From the NCBI RefSeq assembly GCF_014610845.1, contig NZ_JABTCG010000007.1, positions 1-64,000 of the forward strand: 64,000 bases of DNA. Reading direction: 5' to 3'. Positions within the stretch are counted from its first letter, which is position 1, and every line of letters begins with the position of its first letter. Both the position numbers and the translations under genes were made by a program. The stretch is from Maribacter arenosus (GTDB taxonomy: Bacteria > Bacteroidota > Bacteroidia > Flavobacteriales > Flavobacteriaceae). A model generated the notes under the pieces. The model worked only from the letters and a program-made list of their open reading frames with translations. It made no database searches and was not told where the DNA came from. Below, one piece after another: positions 42,464-51,487 of the stretch.

Positions 42464-44533
42464 TTATTTATTTTCTTTTTTGCCTTTCACTTTTTTCTCA
42501 GGAACAACTGCTTTTTCTTTCTCCTTGGCCAAACCTTCTTTTTTTTCACTCTCGGGCTCTTTCTCGGGCTCTTTCTCGGGTACTTTCTCGGTCACTTCTT
42601 GTCCTTTGCCATCAAAATGTTTGTCAAAAGGTCTTTTTCCAAAAATCTTTTCAAGATCTTCCTTGAAAATCACTTCTTTTTCCAAGAGACGCTCGGCCAG
42701 TTCAATGAGTTTGTCCTTGTTCTTTTCTAAGACATCGATCGCTCTTACATATTGCTCTTCGATTATCTTTGAGATTTCTGAATCGATTTTTCTGGCCGTC
42801 TCCTCACTATAAGGTTTTGTAAAACCATATTCATTTTGTCCGGAGGAATCATAATAGGTTAGATTGCCAATTTCATCGTTAAGGCCATAAACGGTTACCA
42901 TTGCCCGGGCCTGTTTGGTGACTTTTTCAAGATCACTTAGTGCTCCAGTTGAGATTTGGTTGAAAATCACTTTTTCTGCGGCTCTACCCCCTAACGTGGC
43001 ACACATTTCATCTAACATTTGCTCTGGTCGAACAATAAGTCTTTCTTCGGGTAAGTACCAAGCAGCTCCTAGAGACTGTCCTCTTGGAACAATGGTAACT
43101 TTCACCAATGGTGCAGCATGTTCTAACATCCAACTCGTAGTAGCATGACCTGCTTCATGATAGGCAATAGTTTTTTTCTCACCAGCAGTAATGATCTTGT
43201 TCTTTTTCTCTAAGCCACCTACAATTCTGTCCACCGCATCCAAGAAATCTTGTTTACCAACCGCTTTTTTCTCTTGTCGCGCGGCGATTAAAGCGGCTTC
43301 ATTACAGACATTTGCGATATCTGCACCTGAAAATCCAGGGGTTTGTCTAGCTAAGAAATCCAAATCCAAGGTTTCCGCAGTCTTGATCGGTCTTAAATGC
43401 ACTTCGAATATTTCTTTACGTTCCCGGATATCTGGCAGATCTACATAAATCTGTCTATCGAAACGACCAGCGCGCATTAAAGCTTTGTCCAATACATCGG
43501 CCCGGTTGGTTGCCGCAAGTACGATGACATTGGTATTGGTGCCAAAACCATCCATTTCTGTCAATAATTGGTTTAAGGTATTTTCACGTTCATCATTTGA
43601 CCCTGTAAAATTATTTTTACCTCTTGCCCTACCAATCGCATCAATCTCATCTATAAATATAATAGCTGGGGATTTGTCCTTGGCCTGTTTAAAAAGATCT
43701 CTAACCCTAGATGCACCAACCCCAACGAACATCTCGACAAAGTCTGATCCGGACAATGAGAAAAATGGGACTTTAGCTTCACCGGCAACCGCTTTTGCCA
43801 ATAGGGTTTTTCCTGTTCCCGGAGGCCCAACCAATAATGCGCCTTTGGGAATTTTACCACCAAGTGAAGTATATTTATCTGGATGTCTTAAAAATTCAAC
43901 GATTTCTTCTACTTCTTCTTTAGCTCCCTCAAGACCTGCAACATCTTTAAACGAGGTACGGGTGTCTGTCTTTTCATCGAACAATTTGGCTTTCGATTTG
44001 CCTATATTGAAAATCTGACCTCCGGCACCACCACCACCGCCGCCCGACATTCGGCGCATTAGGTAAATCCAGATTCCGATAATAAGTACAAAGGGTAGAA
44101 TTCCCAATAATAAATCACCTAAATAATTCGATTCTTTATCAAATTCGACAATGGTATCCAGGTTTACCTCCTTTTTGATTTCGGTGATTTCATTTTGGAA
44201 AATCTGAAGATCCCCATAATCCAGTATATATTGGGGCATGGCGCCTGTGGTAGGCAACATGGGTTTTTGCGATACATCCTTATGTACTTCCTTTAGTAAG
44301 GCTTCGTCTGTCAGGAAAACCTTGGCCTGATTTGTATTGGTGATTATCAAAATCTTACTGATATCGCCATTTCTTAAATACTCCTGTAGTTCGGAAGTGG
44401 TTGTTGTTTTGGTATTGGAAAGGCTACCTCCACCAATGAACTGAAACCCAATTAGAAATACTGCGATTAGCCCATAGATCCACCATGAACTGAATTTTGG
44501 TTTTTTGGGTGTTGTATTGTTATCTTTTGCCAT
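42464..44533 (-). CDS. ftsH: ATP-dependent zinc metalloprotease FtsH
   Basis: 689 residues. Two membrane helices (~16-34 and ~140-160) flank the periplasmic domain. AAA+ module: Walker A GPPGTGKTLLAKA near residue 236, Walker B FIDEIDAIG, SRH region RADVLDKALMRAGRFDRQ. Protease site HEAGH near ~455, third ligand in EQMLDEMC-type region. The C-terminal ~60 residues are a Lys/Glu/Pro-rich tail with KEPEKEPE-like repeats. Degrades misfolded and regulatory membrane proteins, often LpxC in other bacteria. It is encoded 9 bp after rsfS. Confidence 0.97.
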   Translation of the reverse strand: MAKDNNTTPKKPKFSSWWIYGLIAVFLIGFQFIGGGSLSNTKTTTTSELQEYLRNGDISKILIITNTNQAKVFLTDEALLKEVHKDVSQKPMLPTTGAMPQYILDYGDLQIFQNEITEIKKEVNLDTIVEFDKESNYLGDLLLGILPFVLIIGIWIYLMRRMSGGGGGGAGGQIFNIGKSKAKLFDEKTDTRTSFKDVAGLEGAKEEVEEIVEFLRHPDKYTSLGGKIPKGALLVGPPGTGKTLLAKAVAGEAKVPFFSLSGSDFVEMFVGVGASRVRDLFKQAKDKSPAIIFIDEIDAIGRARGKNNFTGSNDERENTLNQLLTEMDGFGTNTNVIVLAATNRADVLDKALMRAGRFDRQIYVDLPDIRERKEIFEVHLRPIKTAETLDLDFLARQTPGFSGADIANVCNEAALIAARQEKKAVGKQDFLDAVDRIVGGLEKKNKIITAGEKKTIAYHEAGHATTSWMLEHAAPLVKVTIVPRGQSLGAAWYLPEERLIVRPEQMLDEMCATLGGRAAEKVIFNQISTGALSDLEKVTKQARAMVTVYGLNDEIGNLTYYDSSGQNEYGFTKPYSEETARKIDSEISKIIEEQYVRAIDVLEKNKDKLIELAERLLEKEVIFKEDLEKIFGKRPFDKHFDGKGQEVTEKVPEKEPEKEPESEKKEGLAKEKEKAVVPEKKVKGKKENK

Positions 44534-44542
44534 TATTTATTT

Positions 44543-44920
44543 TTACTGATTAATACTACTTTCTACCAAGGTGAACTTGGCATCACCCCAAAGCCCTTCT
44601 ATATCGTAGTATTCTCTAATATGTTTTTGGAAGACATGTACCACTACATTGACATAATCCATTAAAACCCATTCGGCATTGTCTTCACCTTCAACGTGCC
44701 AAGGTTTATCTTTTATTGCCTTGCTAACTGTTTTTTGGATTGAACCGACTATGGCATTAACATGTGTATTGGAAGTACCATTACAAATAATAAAGTAGTC
44801 GCATACGGTGTTTTCAATTTCTCTTAGATCAAGAACATTTATATCATGTCCTTTTACATTTTCTATTCCCTGTAAAATTAATGCAATTAACTCATCTGCA
44901 CTAGCTTTCCTTTTCTGCAT
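44543..44920 (-). CDS. rsfS: Ribosomal silencing factor RsfS
   Basis: 125 residues. RsfS/Iojap family: KGHDINVLDLREIENTVCDY, FIICNGTSNTHVNAIVGSIQ, then HVEGEDNAEWVLMDYVNVVV (~80-100) and FQKHIREYYDIEGLWGDAK. It binds ribosomal protein L14 (uL14) and blocks subunit joining when nutrients are short. First gene of the ftsH operon, with a -7 box at 44940-44947. Confidence 0.95.
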   Translation of the reverse strand: MQKRKASADELIALILQGIENVKGHDINVLDLREIENTVCDYFIICNGTSNTHVNAIVGSIQKTVSKAIKDKPWHVEGEDNAEWVLMDYVNVVVHVFQKHIREYYDIEGLWGDAKFTLVESSINQ

Positions 44921-44939
44921 TCAATATTTTTAATTTGTA

Positions 44940-44947
44940 CAAAGTTA
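44940..44947 (-). promoter_or_regulatory. Candidate -7 box TAACTTTG for the rsfS-ftsH operon
   Basis: Minus-strand TAnnTTTG match 19 bp before the rsfS start. The divergent birA starts 68 bp away at 45016. Confidence 0.45.
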
Positions 44948-45015
44948 TTATTTTTTTGTTCTTTTATCCTTAAAAATTTTAACAATAGAAAGTTAATCCT
45001 TTTAAAGGGCGATAC

Positions 45016-45747
45016 ATGCAGATAATCAAACTTAATGCCACGGACTCTACGAACTTGTACTTAAAAGATTTAATGAACAAACGGTCCTTGGACGATTTTA
45101 CTATTGTGGTTGCCGATTCCCAGACTCTGGGAAGGGGCCAAATGGGCACCAAATGGGAATCTGATCCTCATAAGAACCTAACGGTCAGTATTTTAAAAAA
45201 AATGGAATCCGAACAATTCGACAACCCTTTTTTATTGAATATCTGTGTTTCCATGGCCGTTTTTAACACCTTAAAAACATTACATATACCGTCTTTAAAA
45301 ATTAAATGGCCAAACGACATTATGTCAGGCCATTTCAAGATTTGTGGAATATTGATTGAAAATATAATATCAGGGCCCCGAATACTTTATTCTATCATCG
45401 GTATAGGGTTAAATGTGAACCAGGAAAAGTTTTTGGATCTACCGAATGTTTCATCGCTTAAGCTATTGACCGGAAGAAATTATGAGTTGGATGGGTTATT
45501 GCTAAAGTTACAGCGCGAATTGAAGAATTCCTTTAAGGTTATTGAAGAAAAAGGGGCCGATGCGATCAGAGACCAATATGAAAGTGTATTATTTAGAAAA
45601 GATAAACCATCAACTTTCAAAGATGCGAACGGTCAAGTGTTCATGGGATTTATACGTGGTGTCTCCGATCAGGGAAAATTGGTAGTCGCCCATGAGGACG
45701 AATTCCTGCGAGAATATAATATGAAAGAAATCAGCTTGCTTTACTGA
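45016..45747 (+). CDS. birA: Biotin-[acetyl-CoA-carboxylase] ligase
   Basis: 243 residues; the catalytic domain without the N-terminal DNA-binding domain, so it is an enzyme and not a biotin repressor. Seen: GRGQMGTKWESDPHKNLTVS (~35-54, the GRGRxGxxW biotin/AMP loop), LKIKWPNDIMSGHFKICGIL (~95-114, KWPND motif) and IGIGLNVNQE (~135). It attaches biotin to carboxylase carrier proteins in the cytoplasm. Monocistronic, convergent with the SRPBCC gene with a 4-bp gap. Confidence 0.95.
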   Translation: MQIIKLNATDSTNLYLKDLMNKRSLDDFTIVVADSQTLGRGQMGTKWESDPHKNLTVSILKKMESEQFDNPFLLNICVSMAVFNTLKTLHIPSLKIKWPNDIMSGHFKICGILIENIISGPRILYSIIGIGLNVNQEKFLDLPNVSSLKLLTGRNYELDGLLLKLQRELKNSFKVIEEKGADAIRDQYESVLFRKDKPSTFKDANGQVFMGFIRGVSDQGKLVVAHEDEFLREYNMKEISLLY

Positions 45748-45751
45748 CCCA

Positions 45752-46144
45752 TTAAATACTACCAAGGTTTTCCGACAAGGTTCCCATAAAATTCGTTATG
45801 GGTTTTTTTATCATCATGGCCATCATGGCATTAAACTCCCCTTCGAAACTCAATAGCACTTCACAGGTATCCTCGTCGAGTGCAACGATATCCGCAGTCA
45901 AGGTAAAAGGTAATTTATCGCTTGCGGCTCCCAAGACTATTTTATCATATGGGTGCTGATCTTTCCGTTGCAAAACAATTTGGGGCATTCCCTTTAGGGC
46001 AAAAAGAAATCTATCCTCATTAATTACCTCGAACTTATCGATATTGTCAGGCATTAGTCTTTCAAAGTTCTTAAGATCCGTAAGAAATTCATAAACATCC
46101 TTAGCGCTTTTGTCAATCTTGTTTTTTTGGGTTTCTATATGCAT
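45752..46144 (-). CDS. SRPBCC-fold protein
   Basis: 130 residues. N-terminal ETQKNKIDKSAKDVYEFLTD and LKNFERLMPDNIDKFEVIN, followed by beta strands (FALKGMPQIVLQRKD, LPFTLTADIVALDEDTCEVL) and a C-terminal helix, fit the START-like/SRPBCC ligand-binding fold. No ligand can be deduced. It starts 9 bp after the pyrE stop, so it probably shares that transcript. Common as pyrE's neighbour in flavobacteria, with no known functional link. Confidence 0.8.
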   Translation of the reverse strand: MHIETQKNKIDKSAKDVYEFLTDLKNFERLMPDNIDKFEVINEDRFLFALKGMPQIVLQRKDQHPYDKIVLGAASDKLPFTLTADIVALDEDTCEVLLSFEGEFNAMMAMMIKKPITNFMGTLSENLGSI

Positions 46145-46153
46145 GTTATGCTA

Positions 46154-46795
46154 TTATTGGTTCCATTGGGACGGATCTTTGCGCCATTCCAATAATGTGG
46201 TCATTTGCTCTTCCTTGATATATCCTGTTTCCGAAGCTTGGGCAATGAGGTGGGCATAGTCGGACAAAGTATGGAGCTCAAGTTCCTTTTTTTCAAAATT
46301 TTTGGTAGCCACATCAAAACCATATGTGAATATGGCCAACATTCCTTTGATATTTGCCCCGGCAGCTGCCAAGGCGTCCACTGCATTTAGGCTACTTTTT
46401 CCTGTACTGATCAAATCTTCTATGACTACAACACTTTGACCTTGTTCGAGAAGGCCTTCAATTTGGTTTTGGCGGCCGTGGGATTTTGGTTCAGGGCGCA
46501 CATAGATAAAAGGCAAACCTAGATAATCTGCTACCAAGGCCCCAATTCCTATGGCCCCAGTGGCCACCCCTGCAATTATATCAGGTTTTCCATAAAGGGT
46601 TTCAACCTGCTTGGCCATTTCCTCTCTGACAAAATTTCTTATGGGCGGATAGGATAAAATAATCCTGTTGTCGCAATAGATTGGTGATTTCCATCCCGAA
46701 GCCCAAATAAAGGGATTTTCAGGATCCAACTTTATTGCATTAATTTGCAGCAGAAGCTCTGCAGTTTTTTTCGCCGTGTTTTTATCTAAAACCAT
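46154..46795 (-). CDS. pyrE: Orotate phosphoribosyltransferase
   Basis: 213 residues from ATG 46795, the standard length; the frame is open 120 bp upstream, but that part lies within the divergent NUDIX gene. PRPP-binding motif appears as VVVIEDLISTGKSSLNAVDA (~118-137). FIWASGWKSPIYCDNRIIL (~27-45) and DIIAGVATGAIGIGALVADY (~67-86) are typical. Converts orotate to OMP in pyrimidine synthesis. Only 7 bp separate its start from the NUDIX start on the other strand. Confidence 0.95.
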   Translation of the reverse strand: MVLDKNTAKKTAELLLQINAIKLDPENPFIWASGWKSPIYCDNRIILSYPPIRNFVREEMAKQVETLYGKPDIIAGVATGAIGIGALVADYLGLPFIYVRPEPKSHGRQNQIEGLLEQGQSVVVIEDLISTGKSSLNAVDALAAAGANIKGMLAIFTYGFDVATKNFEKKELELHTLSDYAHLIAQASETGYIKEEQMTTLLEWRKDPSQWNQ

Positions 46796-46799
46796 TACG

Positions 46800-46807
46800 C
46801 AAATGTA
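46800..46807 (-). promoter_or_regulatory. Candidate -7 box TACATTTG for pyrE
   Basis: Minus-strand TAnnTTTG ending 4 bp before the pyrE start at 46795 and overlapping the NUDIX start codon on the other strand. It would imply an almost leaderless pyrE mRNA. Confidence 0.35.
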
Positions 46808-47390
46808 TAAAGTTTTTGTTAAAGAACTACCTCTGATTTTAACAAATGAACTATCGGAAATATCGAACAGCAAATATTTTTTATTGAATGGTGATGCGGT
46901 ACGTGAAGCGATCAATGCCTTGGCAAAGAAAAAGTTGACCGAAGCTTACATCTATCATCCAAACCATGAAGAAATACTTAAAAAATTCTGCAAGACCATT
47001 CCCAAGGAGGTGGCCGCAGGTGGTGTTGTCACCAATTCCAAGGGAAAAGTACTGTTCATTTACAGAAATGATAAGTGGGATTTGCCAAAGGGTAAATTGG
47101 ATAAGGGGGAAACCATTGCGGAATGTGCCATTCGGGAGGTAGAGGAGGAGACCGGGGTTAAAAAACTGAAAATCGAAAATTTCTTGAATACCACCTATCA
47201 TATCTTTAAGCGTAACGGTAAATACAGATTAAAGGAAGTACATTGGTTTGCCATGAAAACCACATATGAGGGAAAATTGAAAGGTCAAGCCAGTGAGGGA
47301 ATCGAAAAAGTGAAGTGGAAAGGCCCTAATAAGATAAAAAAAGCACTTGCCAATTCGTATGTGAATATCCGGTCTTTGTTCGGGGAATAG
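46803..47390 (+). CDS. NUDIX hydrolase
   Basis: 195 residues from ATG 46803. The NUDIX box is complete: GKLDKGETIAECA then IREVEEETGV (~98-120). The N-terminal ~65 residues (YKVFVKELPLILTNELSEIS) are a separate extension seen in Bacteroidota NUDIX proteins. Hydrolyses a nucleoside diphosphate linked to another moiety; substrate not predictable. Divergent from pyrE with 7 bp between start codons, so each promoter must lie in or at the other gene. Confidence 0.9.
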   Translation: MYKVFVKELPLILTNELSEISNSKYFLLNGDAVREAINALAKKKLTEAYIYHPNHEEILKKFCKTIPKEVAAGGVVTNSKGKVLFIYRNDKWDLPKGKLDKGETIAECAIREVEEETGVKKLKIENFLNTTYHIFKRNGKYRLKEVHWFAMKTTYEGKLKGQASEGIEKVKWKGPNKIKKALANSYVNIRSLFGE

Positions 47391-47420
47391 GCCATAAGGT
47401 CGTTCTGCCTATAATCGCTT

Positions 47421-47828
47421 TTATTCCACTGGTTTGGTGATTTCGATAATTTCTGCCCTGGTTATCGGTTTATTGTTGAATCGTATCAAATGATGGGTTT
47501 TATGTTTATAAAATTCCCAGTTTTCATAATCCGCAGGATCGATAGAGGAGGTGACTATATTTATGAGTATTTTATTCGATATCGGTAGTTCAATGAATTC
47601 TGCTAAAAACTGCCATCCATCCATAATGGGCATATTTAGATCCAAGAAAATAACCTCAGGAACAGATTTATTGGTGTCCAAGGTTTTTTTTATGCCGTCA
47701 ATGGCCAGTTTACCATTGCCATAGGTACTGATTGAATTGAATTCAATAGCCATATCCAACATTTTTCGAATTCCGAAAACGGTTATTGGATCATCATCAA
47801 CAATATAAATGGAATTAATTTTCTTCAT
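47421..47828 (-). CDS. Single-domain response regulator
   Basis: 135 residues, a receiver domain alone: acidic pocket YIVDDDPITVFGIRK (~8-22), phospho-acceptor Asp in VIFLDLNMPIMDGW (~61-74), and a C-terminal lysine/threonine region (ITRAEIIEITK). With no output domain it probably acts by protein contact. It overlaps the multi-PAS kinase stop by 14 bp (start 47828, kinase stop at 47815), making the kinase its likely partner. Confidence 0.9.
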   Translation of the reverse strand: MKKINSIYIVDDDPITVFGIRKMLDMAIEFNSISTYGNGKLAIDGIKKTLDTNKSVPEVIFLDLNMPIMDGWQFLAEFIELPISNKILINIVTSSIDPADYENWEFYKHKTHHLIRFNNKPITRAEIIEITKPVE

Positions 47829-50814
47829 TGAAATAAATATTAAAAGTTGTTCCCACTCCCACGGTACTAGTGACGGTCATTTTCCCATTCATGGCCTCGA
47901 TCTGGTTTTTTGACAAGTATAATCCAATACCTCGTGCATCGGGATTGTCATGAAACGTTTTGTACATTCCAAATAATTTATCCCCATATTTTTTTAAATC
48001 GATTCCGAGCCCATTATCCTCAATACTTAAAATCGTATACCCATTGTCTTTTGTGGCACTTAGCTTGATTATAGGGTTCCGTTCATGTGATCTGTATCTA
48101 ATGGCATTGGTAATGAAATTGGTTAAAATACTTTCGGCATAAGCGGGTACCGCCGATATACAAACTTCATCCGATATGGTATTAATGATCTTCACCTTTT
48201 CCTTTTTTAGGGGAACAGCCAGGGTTTTCATTATTTTGTCAATATTTTTATTCAGGTTAATAGACGACTTCTTTAAATTTATCTTAGTGCTGATGGCTAA
48301 GACCTCATTAAGATTTTCTAAAGTTTCCAATAAATTATTCGAAGCATCGACCAACATTTTCACAATGTTTTTCTTTTCAGCCTCGTTTTTTTCATTGACC
48401 AGGAATTCCAAAAGCATTGAGAAATTGGCAGAGTGGGACCTTAAATTATGGGAAACAATGTGGGCAAAGTTTAAAAGTTTCTTGTTTTGTAACGAGGTTA
48501 CATTGATTAGGCTTCTTAGTTCCTGCTCTTTTTGCTTTAATTCAGTTATATCAAGACTTATTCCCACTAGACCATAAGCATTGCCGTCTTCCCCTTTTAA
48601 AGGGATCTTTGAAGTTAAAAAAGTGGTAATAGTGCCATCTTTCTTTTTATTGACCGTTTCGGCCCCTAAAATTGGTTTTAGCGAAATCATTACTCGAAGA
48701 TCCTCATCGCGGGATACTTGGGCAATCTCTTTGTCATAAAGGTCAAAATCGCTTTTGCCTAATAATTCTTCGGCATTATCAACACCTAAATAATCACATT
48801 CGGCTTTATTGACCAAAATCTTTCTTGAATGTTCATCTTTTATATATACGTTGAGTGGTAAATTGTCAATAACCGTTTTCAATAACTTGCGTTCTTCACG
48901 TATTTGCCTTTCTTTCTCTTCGGATTCGGTAATATCTTGAATAATGGTCCAAACCTGCTTTTCGCCTTTCTTGTTGACTATCAATGATTTATTGATAATC
49001 ACTGAAAATTCAACACCGTTTTTATTGATTAATTTTTCTCCATACGGCCCAAAAGTCCCTTTTGTTTCAAGCTCAATACGGACCTGTTCCCTGTATTGTT
49101 TGCTTCTATTATGAAATAGTTCCCAAAAATTAATATTCGCAACATTCTTTTTATGATACCCGAATGTGCTTTCGAAAGAATGATTGAAATCGATTATTTT
49201 ATCGGTTTCATAATCATAGAGTACAAAGCTTACTGGCGACATTTCATAAAGTGTCCTGAACTTTAACTCGCTTTCCTTTATTTTTTCCCTGGCTGCAACC
49301 ATTTCCGTAATCATTCGGCCTTCTGCCAATAGGGACACTACTTTATTGTCTTCATTGTAAATGGGTTTCAAGGAGAAATCTACAGGAATCTTATTTTGGT
49401 CTTTATCATAAACTTCAACTTCATTTCGAACGAATTTTCCTTTTGCGGCAGCTTTTATACTTTTTTTAAGCGCCTGTTTTATAGCCTCCGTTTGGGGCCA
49501 CCACATGGTTTCCCAGAATTTTTTGCCAATAATCTCTTCGGAAGTGACATTTGCGAAACCCAAAGCTGTTTCATTTATTTCAATAAAAGCCCCGTCGACA
49601 TCGAGAATACCTGTAAATTGGTACGATGAATTGAAGATACTTCTAAAATTACGTTCTTTCTCTTCGAGTTCGCGCTGTGCTTTTCGCGTTTCGGTAATGT
49701 CCAGTGACATGCCGACAATTCCCTCTATCTCATTTTTGGCATTGAGTAAAGGAATCTTTGACACTAAAATTGAAGTCAAGGAGCCATCTTTGGCCTTGCA
49801 TATGCTCTCTTTACCTAAAATCGGTTTTAAAGTATTGATTACTTCCAAGTCCTCGTCCCTAAAAGCTTGGGCTGTTTTTTTGTCATAAATGTCAAAGTCG
49901 TTTTTGCCCAAAATATCGTTGGGACCATCGACGCCTGCGAAATCACATTCCGCTTTATTGACCAGGATCTTCCTTGATTCTATGTCTTTGATATAGACGT
50001 TTATGGGAAGATTGTCGATCAATGTCTTTAATAGTTGTTCACTTTCCTTAATTTTTGTCTCGGACAATACTTGTTCGGTAATGTCTTGAAAGGTACCGAT
50101 GAGACCAACTAGCTTATCCTTATCATAAATGGGCTTTCCCGAGGCAATAATCCATTTTTCGTTCCCTTTTGCCGTGATTAGCTGAAGTTTTTCATTCCAA
50201 GGTCTACCGTATTGTAGAACGTTGTTAAAAGCCATGGAAATGGTATTGCGACTATAACCGTTTTTATAAAAATCAATAGCTGTATCAATATTTGGTATAA
50301 AATCTTCTGGGACCTCATGAATTTTTTTGGTCATTTCACACCAATGAACACTATCTTTTTCGATATCGTATTCCCAAGTTCCAATTTTTGCTATTTCTGA
50401 TTTACCTGCTAAAAGCGATTTTAGTTTCTCTAATTGCAATTCATTCAGAATCTTTTGTGATATATCCTCTGTTTGAATGATGATTCCAATGATATTTTCT
50501 TTTTCGTCATACCAGGGTACGTTGGTCCACTCAAATCTTTTTTCTTTATTTTCTTTAGTAAGGTAAGTTTCATAGGAAGATTCACTTCGTTTACCTTTAA
50601 GACTTTCTTTAATATCCCTTTGCCAACCTTTGCTCATTTGATTAAATAGTTCGCTAATTTTCTTACCGATTACACCATCATGCGTCAATTCGAAATCTTG
50701 GATCCATTTATCAGAAACATGAACAACTTCTAATTTCTTATTCAGAAAAACAGTCGCTTTTGGCAGCTGTTTAACCAAATAATTATTATAATCTATCCGT
50801 GTTTCCTTAATCAT
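47815..50814 (-). CDS. Multi-PAS sensor histidine kinase
   Basis: 999 residues from ATG 50814. No membrane helix, so cytoplasmic. About six PAS/PAC units span ~15-780 (for example DGVIGKKISELFNQ, GLIGTFQDITEQVLSE, EIIGKKFWETMW, VNIINFWELFHNR-like ANINFWELFHNRS). Two PAS copies are near duplicates: LPINVYIKDIESRKILVNKA and LPLNVYIKDEHSRKILVNKA. The kinase domain has the HisKA-like AHIVSHNLRSHSANFSML and an ATPase domain with NFITNAIRYR, IEDNGLGIDL and GIGLYLSKNQIEAMNG. No heme, flavin or other cofactor motif can be read. Signal unknown. The downstream receiver gene overlaps it. Confidence 0.9.
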   Translation of the reverse strand: MIKETRIDYNNYLVKQLPKATVFLNKKLEVVHVSDKWIQDFELTHDGVIGKKISELFNQMSKGWQRDIKESLKGKRSESSYETYLTKENKEKRFEWTNVPWYDEKENIIGIIIQTEDISQKILNELQLEKLKSLLAGKSEIAKIGTWEYDIEKDSVHWCEMTKKIHEVPEDFIPNIDTAIDFYKNGYSRNTISMAFNNVLQYGRPWNEKLQLITAKGNEKWIIASGKPIYDKDKLVGLIGTFQDITEQVLSETKIKESEQLLKTLIDNLPINVYIKDIESRKILVNKAECDFAGVDGPNDILGKNDFDIYDKKTAQAFRDEDLEVINTLKPILGKESICKAKDGSLTSILVSKIPLLNAKNEIEGIVGMSLDITETRKAQRELEEKERNFRSIFNSSYQFTGILDVDGAFIEINETALGFANVTSEEIIGKKFWETMWWPQTEAIKQALKKSIKAAAKGKFVRNEVEVYDKDQNKIPVDFSLKPIYNEDNKVVSLLAEGRMITEMVAAREKIKESELKFRTLYEMSPVSFVLYDYETDKIIDFNHSFESTFGYHKKNVANINFWELFHNRSKQYREQVRIELETKGTFGPYGEKLINKNGVEFSVIINKSLIVNKKGEKQVWTIIQDITESEEKERQIREERKLLKTVIDNLPLNVYIKDEHSRKILVNKAECDYLGVDNAEELLGKSDFDLYDKEIAQVSRDEDLRVMISLKPILGAETVNKKKDGTITTFLTSKIPLKGEDGNAYGLVGISLDITELKQKEQELRSLINVTSLQNKKLLNFAHIVSHNLRSHSANFSMLLEFLVNEKNEAEKKNIVKMLVDASNNLLETLENLNEVLAISTKINLKKSSINLNKNIDKIMKTLAVPLKKEKVKIINTISDEVCISAVPAYAESILTNFITNAIRYRSHERNPIIKLSATKDNGYTILSIEDNGLGIDLKKYGDKLFGMYKTFHDNPDARGIGLYLSKNQIEAMNGKMTVTSTVGVGTTFNIYFNEEN

Positions 50815-51022
50815 AACGAAGTAATTTCTTACGAATGTAGGCGTATTATTCAACAATGATAAAGCTTTGTTGTGAACAGGGCGATACTCGTTGTGATAAG
50901 GTTGTTAGGCAGTATGAAGCTTTAAATGGGGAAGATAATTAGAAAGAAAAAACGCACAAATTATAGATGATGTATACTTTTTGTATTATGGATTTTTTCA
51001 CTTTTAATCTTACAAGAATGCA

Positions 51023-51478
51023 TTATTTGGCCCGTACCGTATCAGGGACCAATATAGAATAGTCCCCTCCATTTCTAATGACATCCCTAACTATGGAAGA
51101 ACTGATGAAAGACTTGCCCGATGAGGTCAATAAAAAAACAGTCTCGATTTCTGAAAGTTTCCTGTTGGTATGGGCAATGGCTTTTTCGAATTCGAAATCC
51201 CCAGGGTTTCTCAAACCCCGTAGAATAAAACCGGCATTTACCTTATCACAAAAATCCACGGTCAGGCCTTCGTAGGTAAGTACCTTAATTCTAGATTCCG
51301 TGATAAATGCCTTTGTAATAAATTCGATACGCTGTTCAAGGGTAAACATATATTTTTTGTCGGCATTAACGCCAACTGCAATGATAAGTTCATCGAAAAG
51401 TGTAATACCTCTTAAGATAATATCGTGGTGTCCCAATGTTAATGGGTCGAAGGAACCTGGAAAAATTGCACGTCTCAT
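51023..51478 (-). CDS. coaD: Phosphopantetheine adenylyltransferase
   Basis: 151 residues, standard length. The nucleotidyltransferase motif is FPGSFDPLTLGHHDIILRG (~6-24, with the TxGH), followed by ELIIAVGVNADKKYMFTLEQ and GFILRGLRNPGDFEFEKAIA (~83-102), and the second motif SSSIVRDVIRNGGD (~128-141). Transfers AMP to phosphopantetheine in coenzyme A synthesis. The stop of ddl is 9 bp upstream on the same strand, so the two genes are probably co-transcribed. Confidence 0.97.
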   Translation of the reverse strand: MRRAIFPGSFDPLTLGHHDIILRGITLFDELIIAVGVNADKKYMFTLEQRIEFITKAFITESRIKVLTYEGLTVDFCDKVNAGFILRGLRNPGDFEFEKAIAHTNRKLSEIETVFLLTSSGKSFISSSIVRDVIRNGGDYSILVPDTVRAK

Positions 51479-51487
51479 AGGATAAAG

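Noticed and set aside
42480-42812. Plus-strand frame antisense to the ftsH tail
   Set aside because: The serine- and phenylalanine-rich sequence is the reverse reading of the lysine/glutamate-rich FtsH C-terminus, with no promoter or family support.
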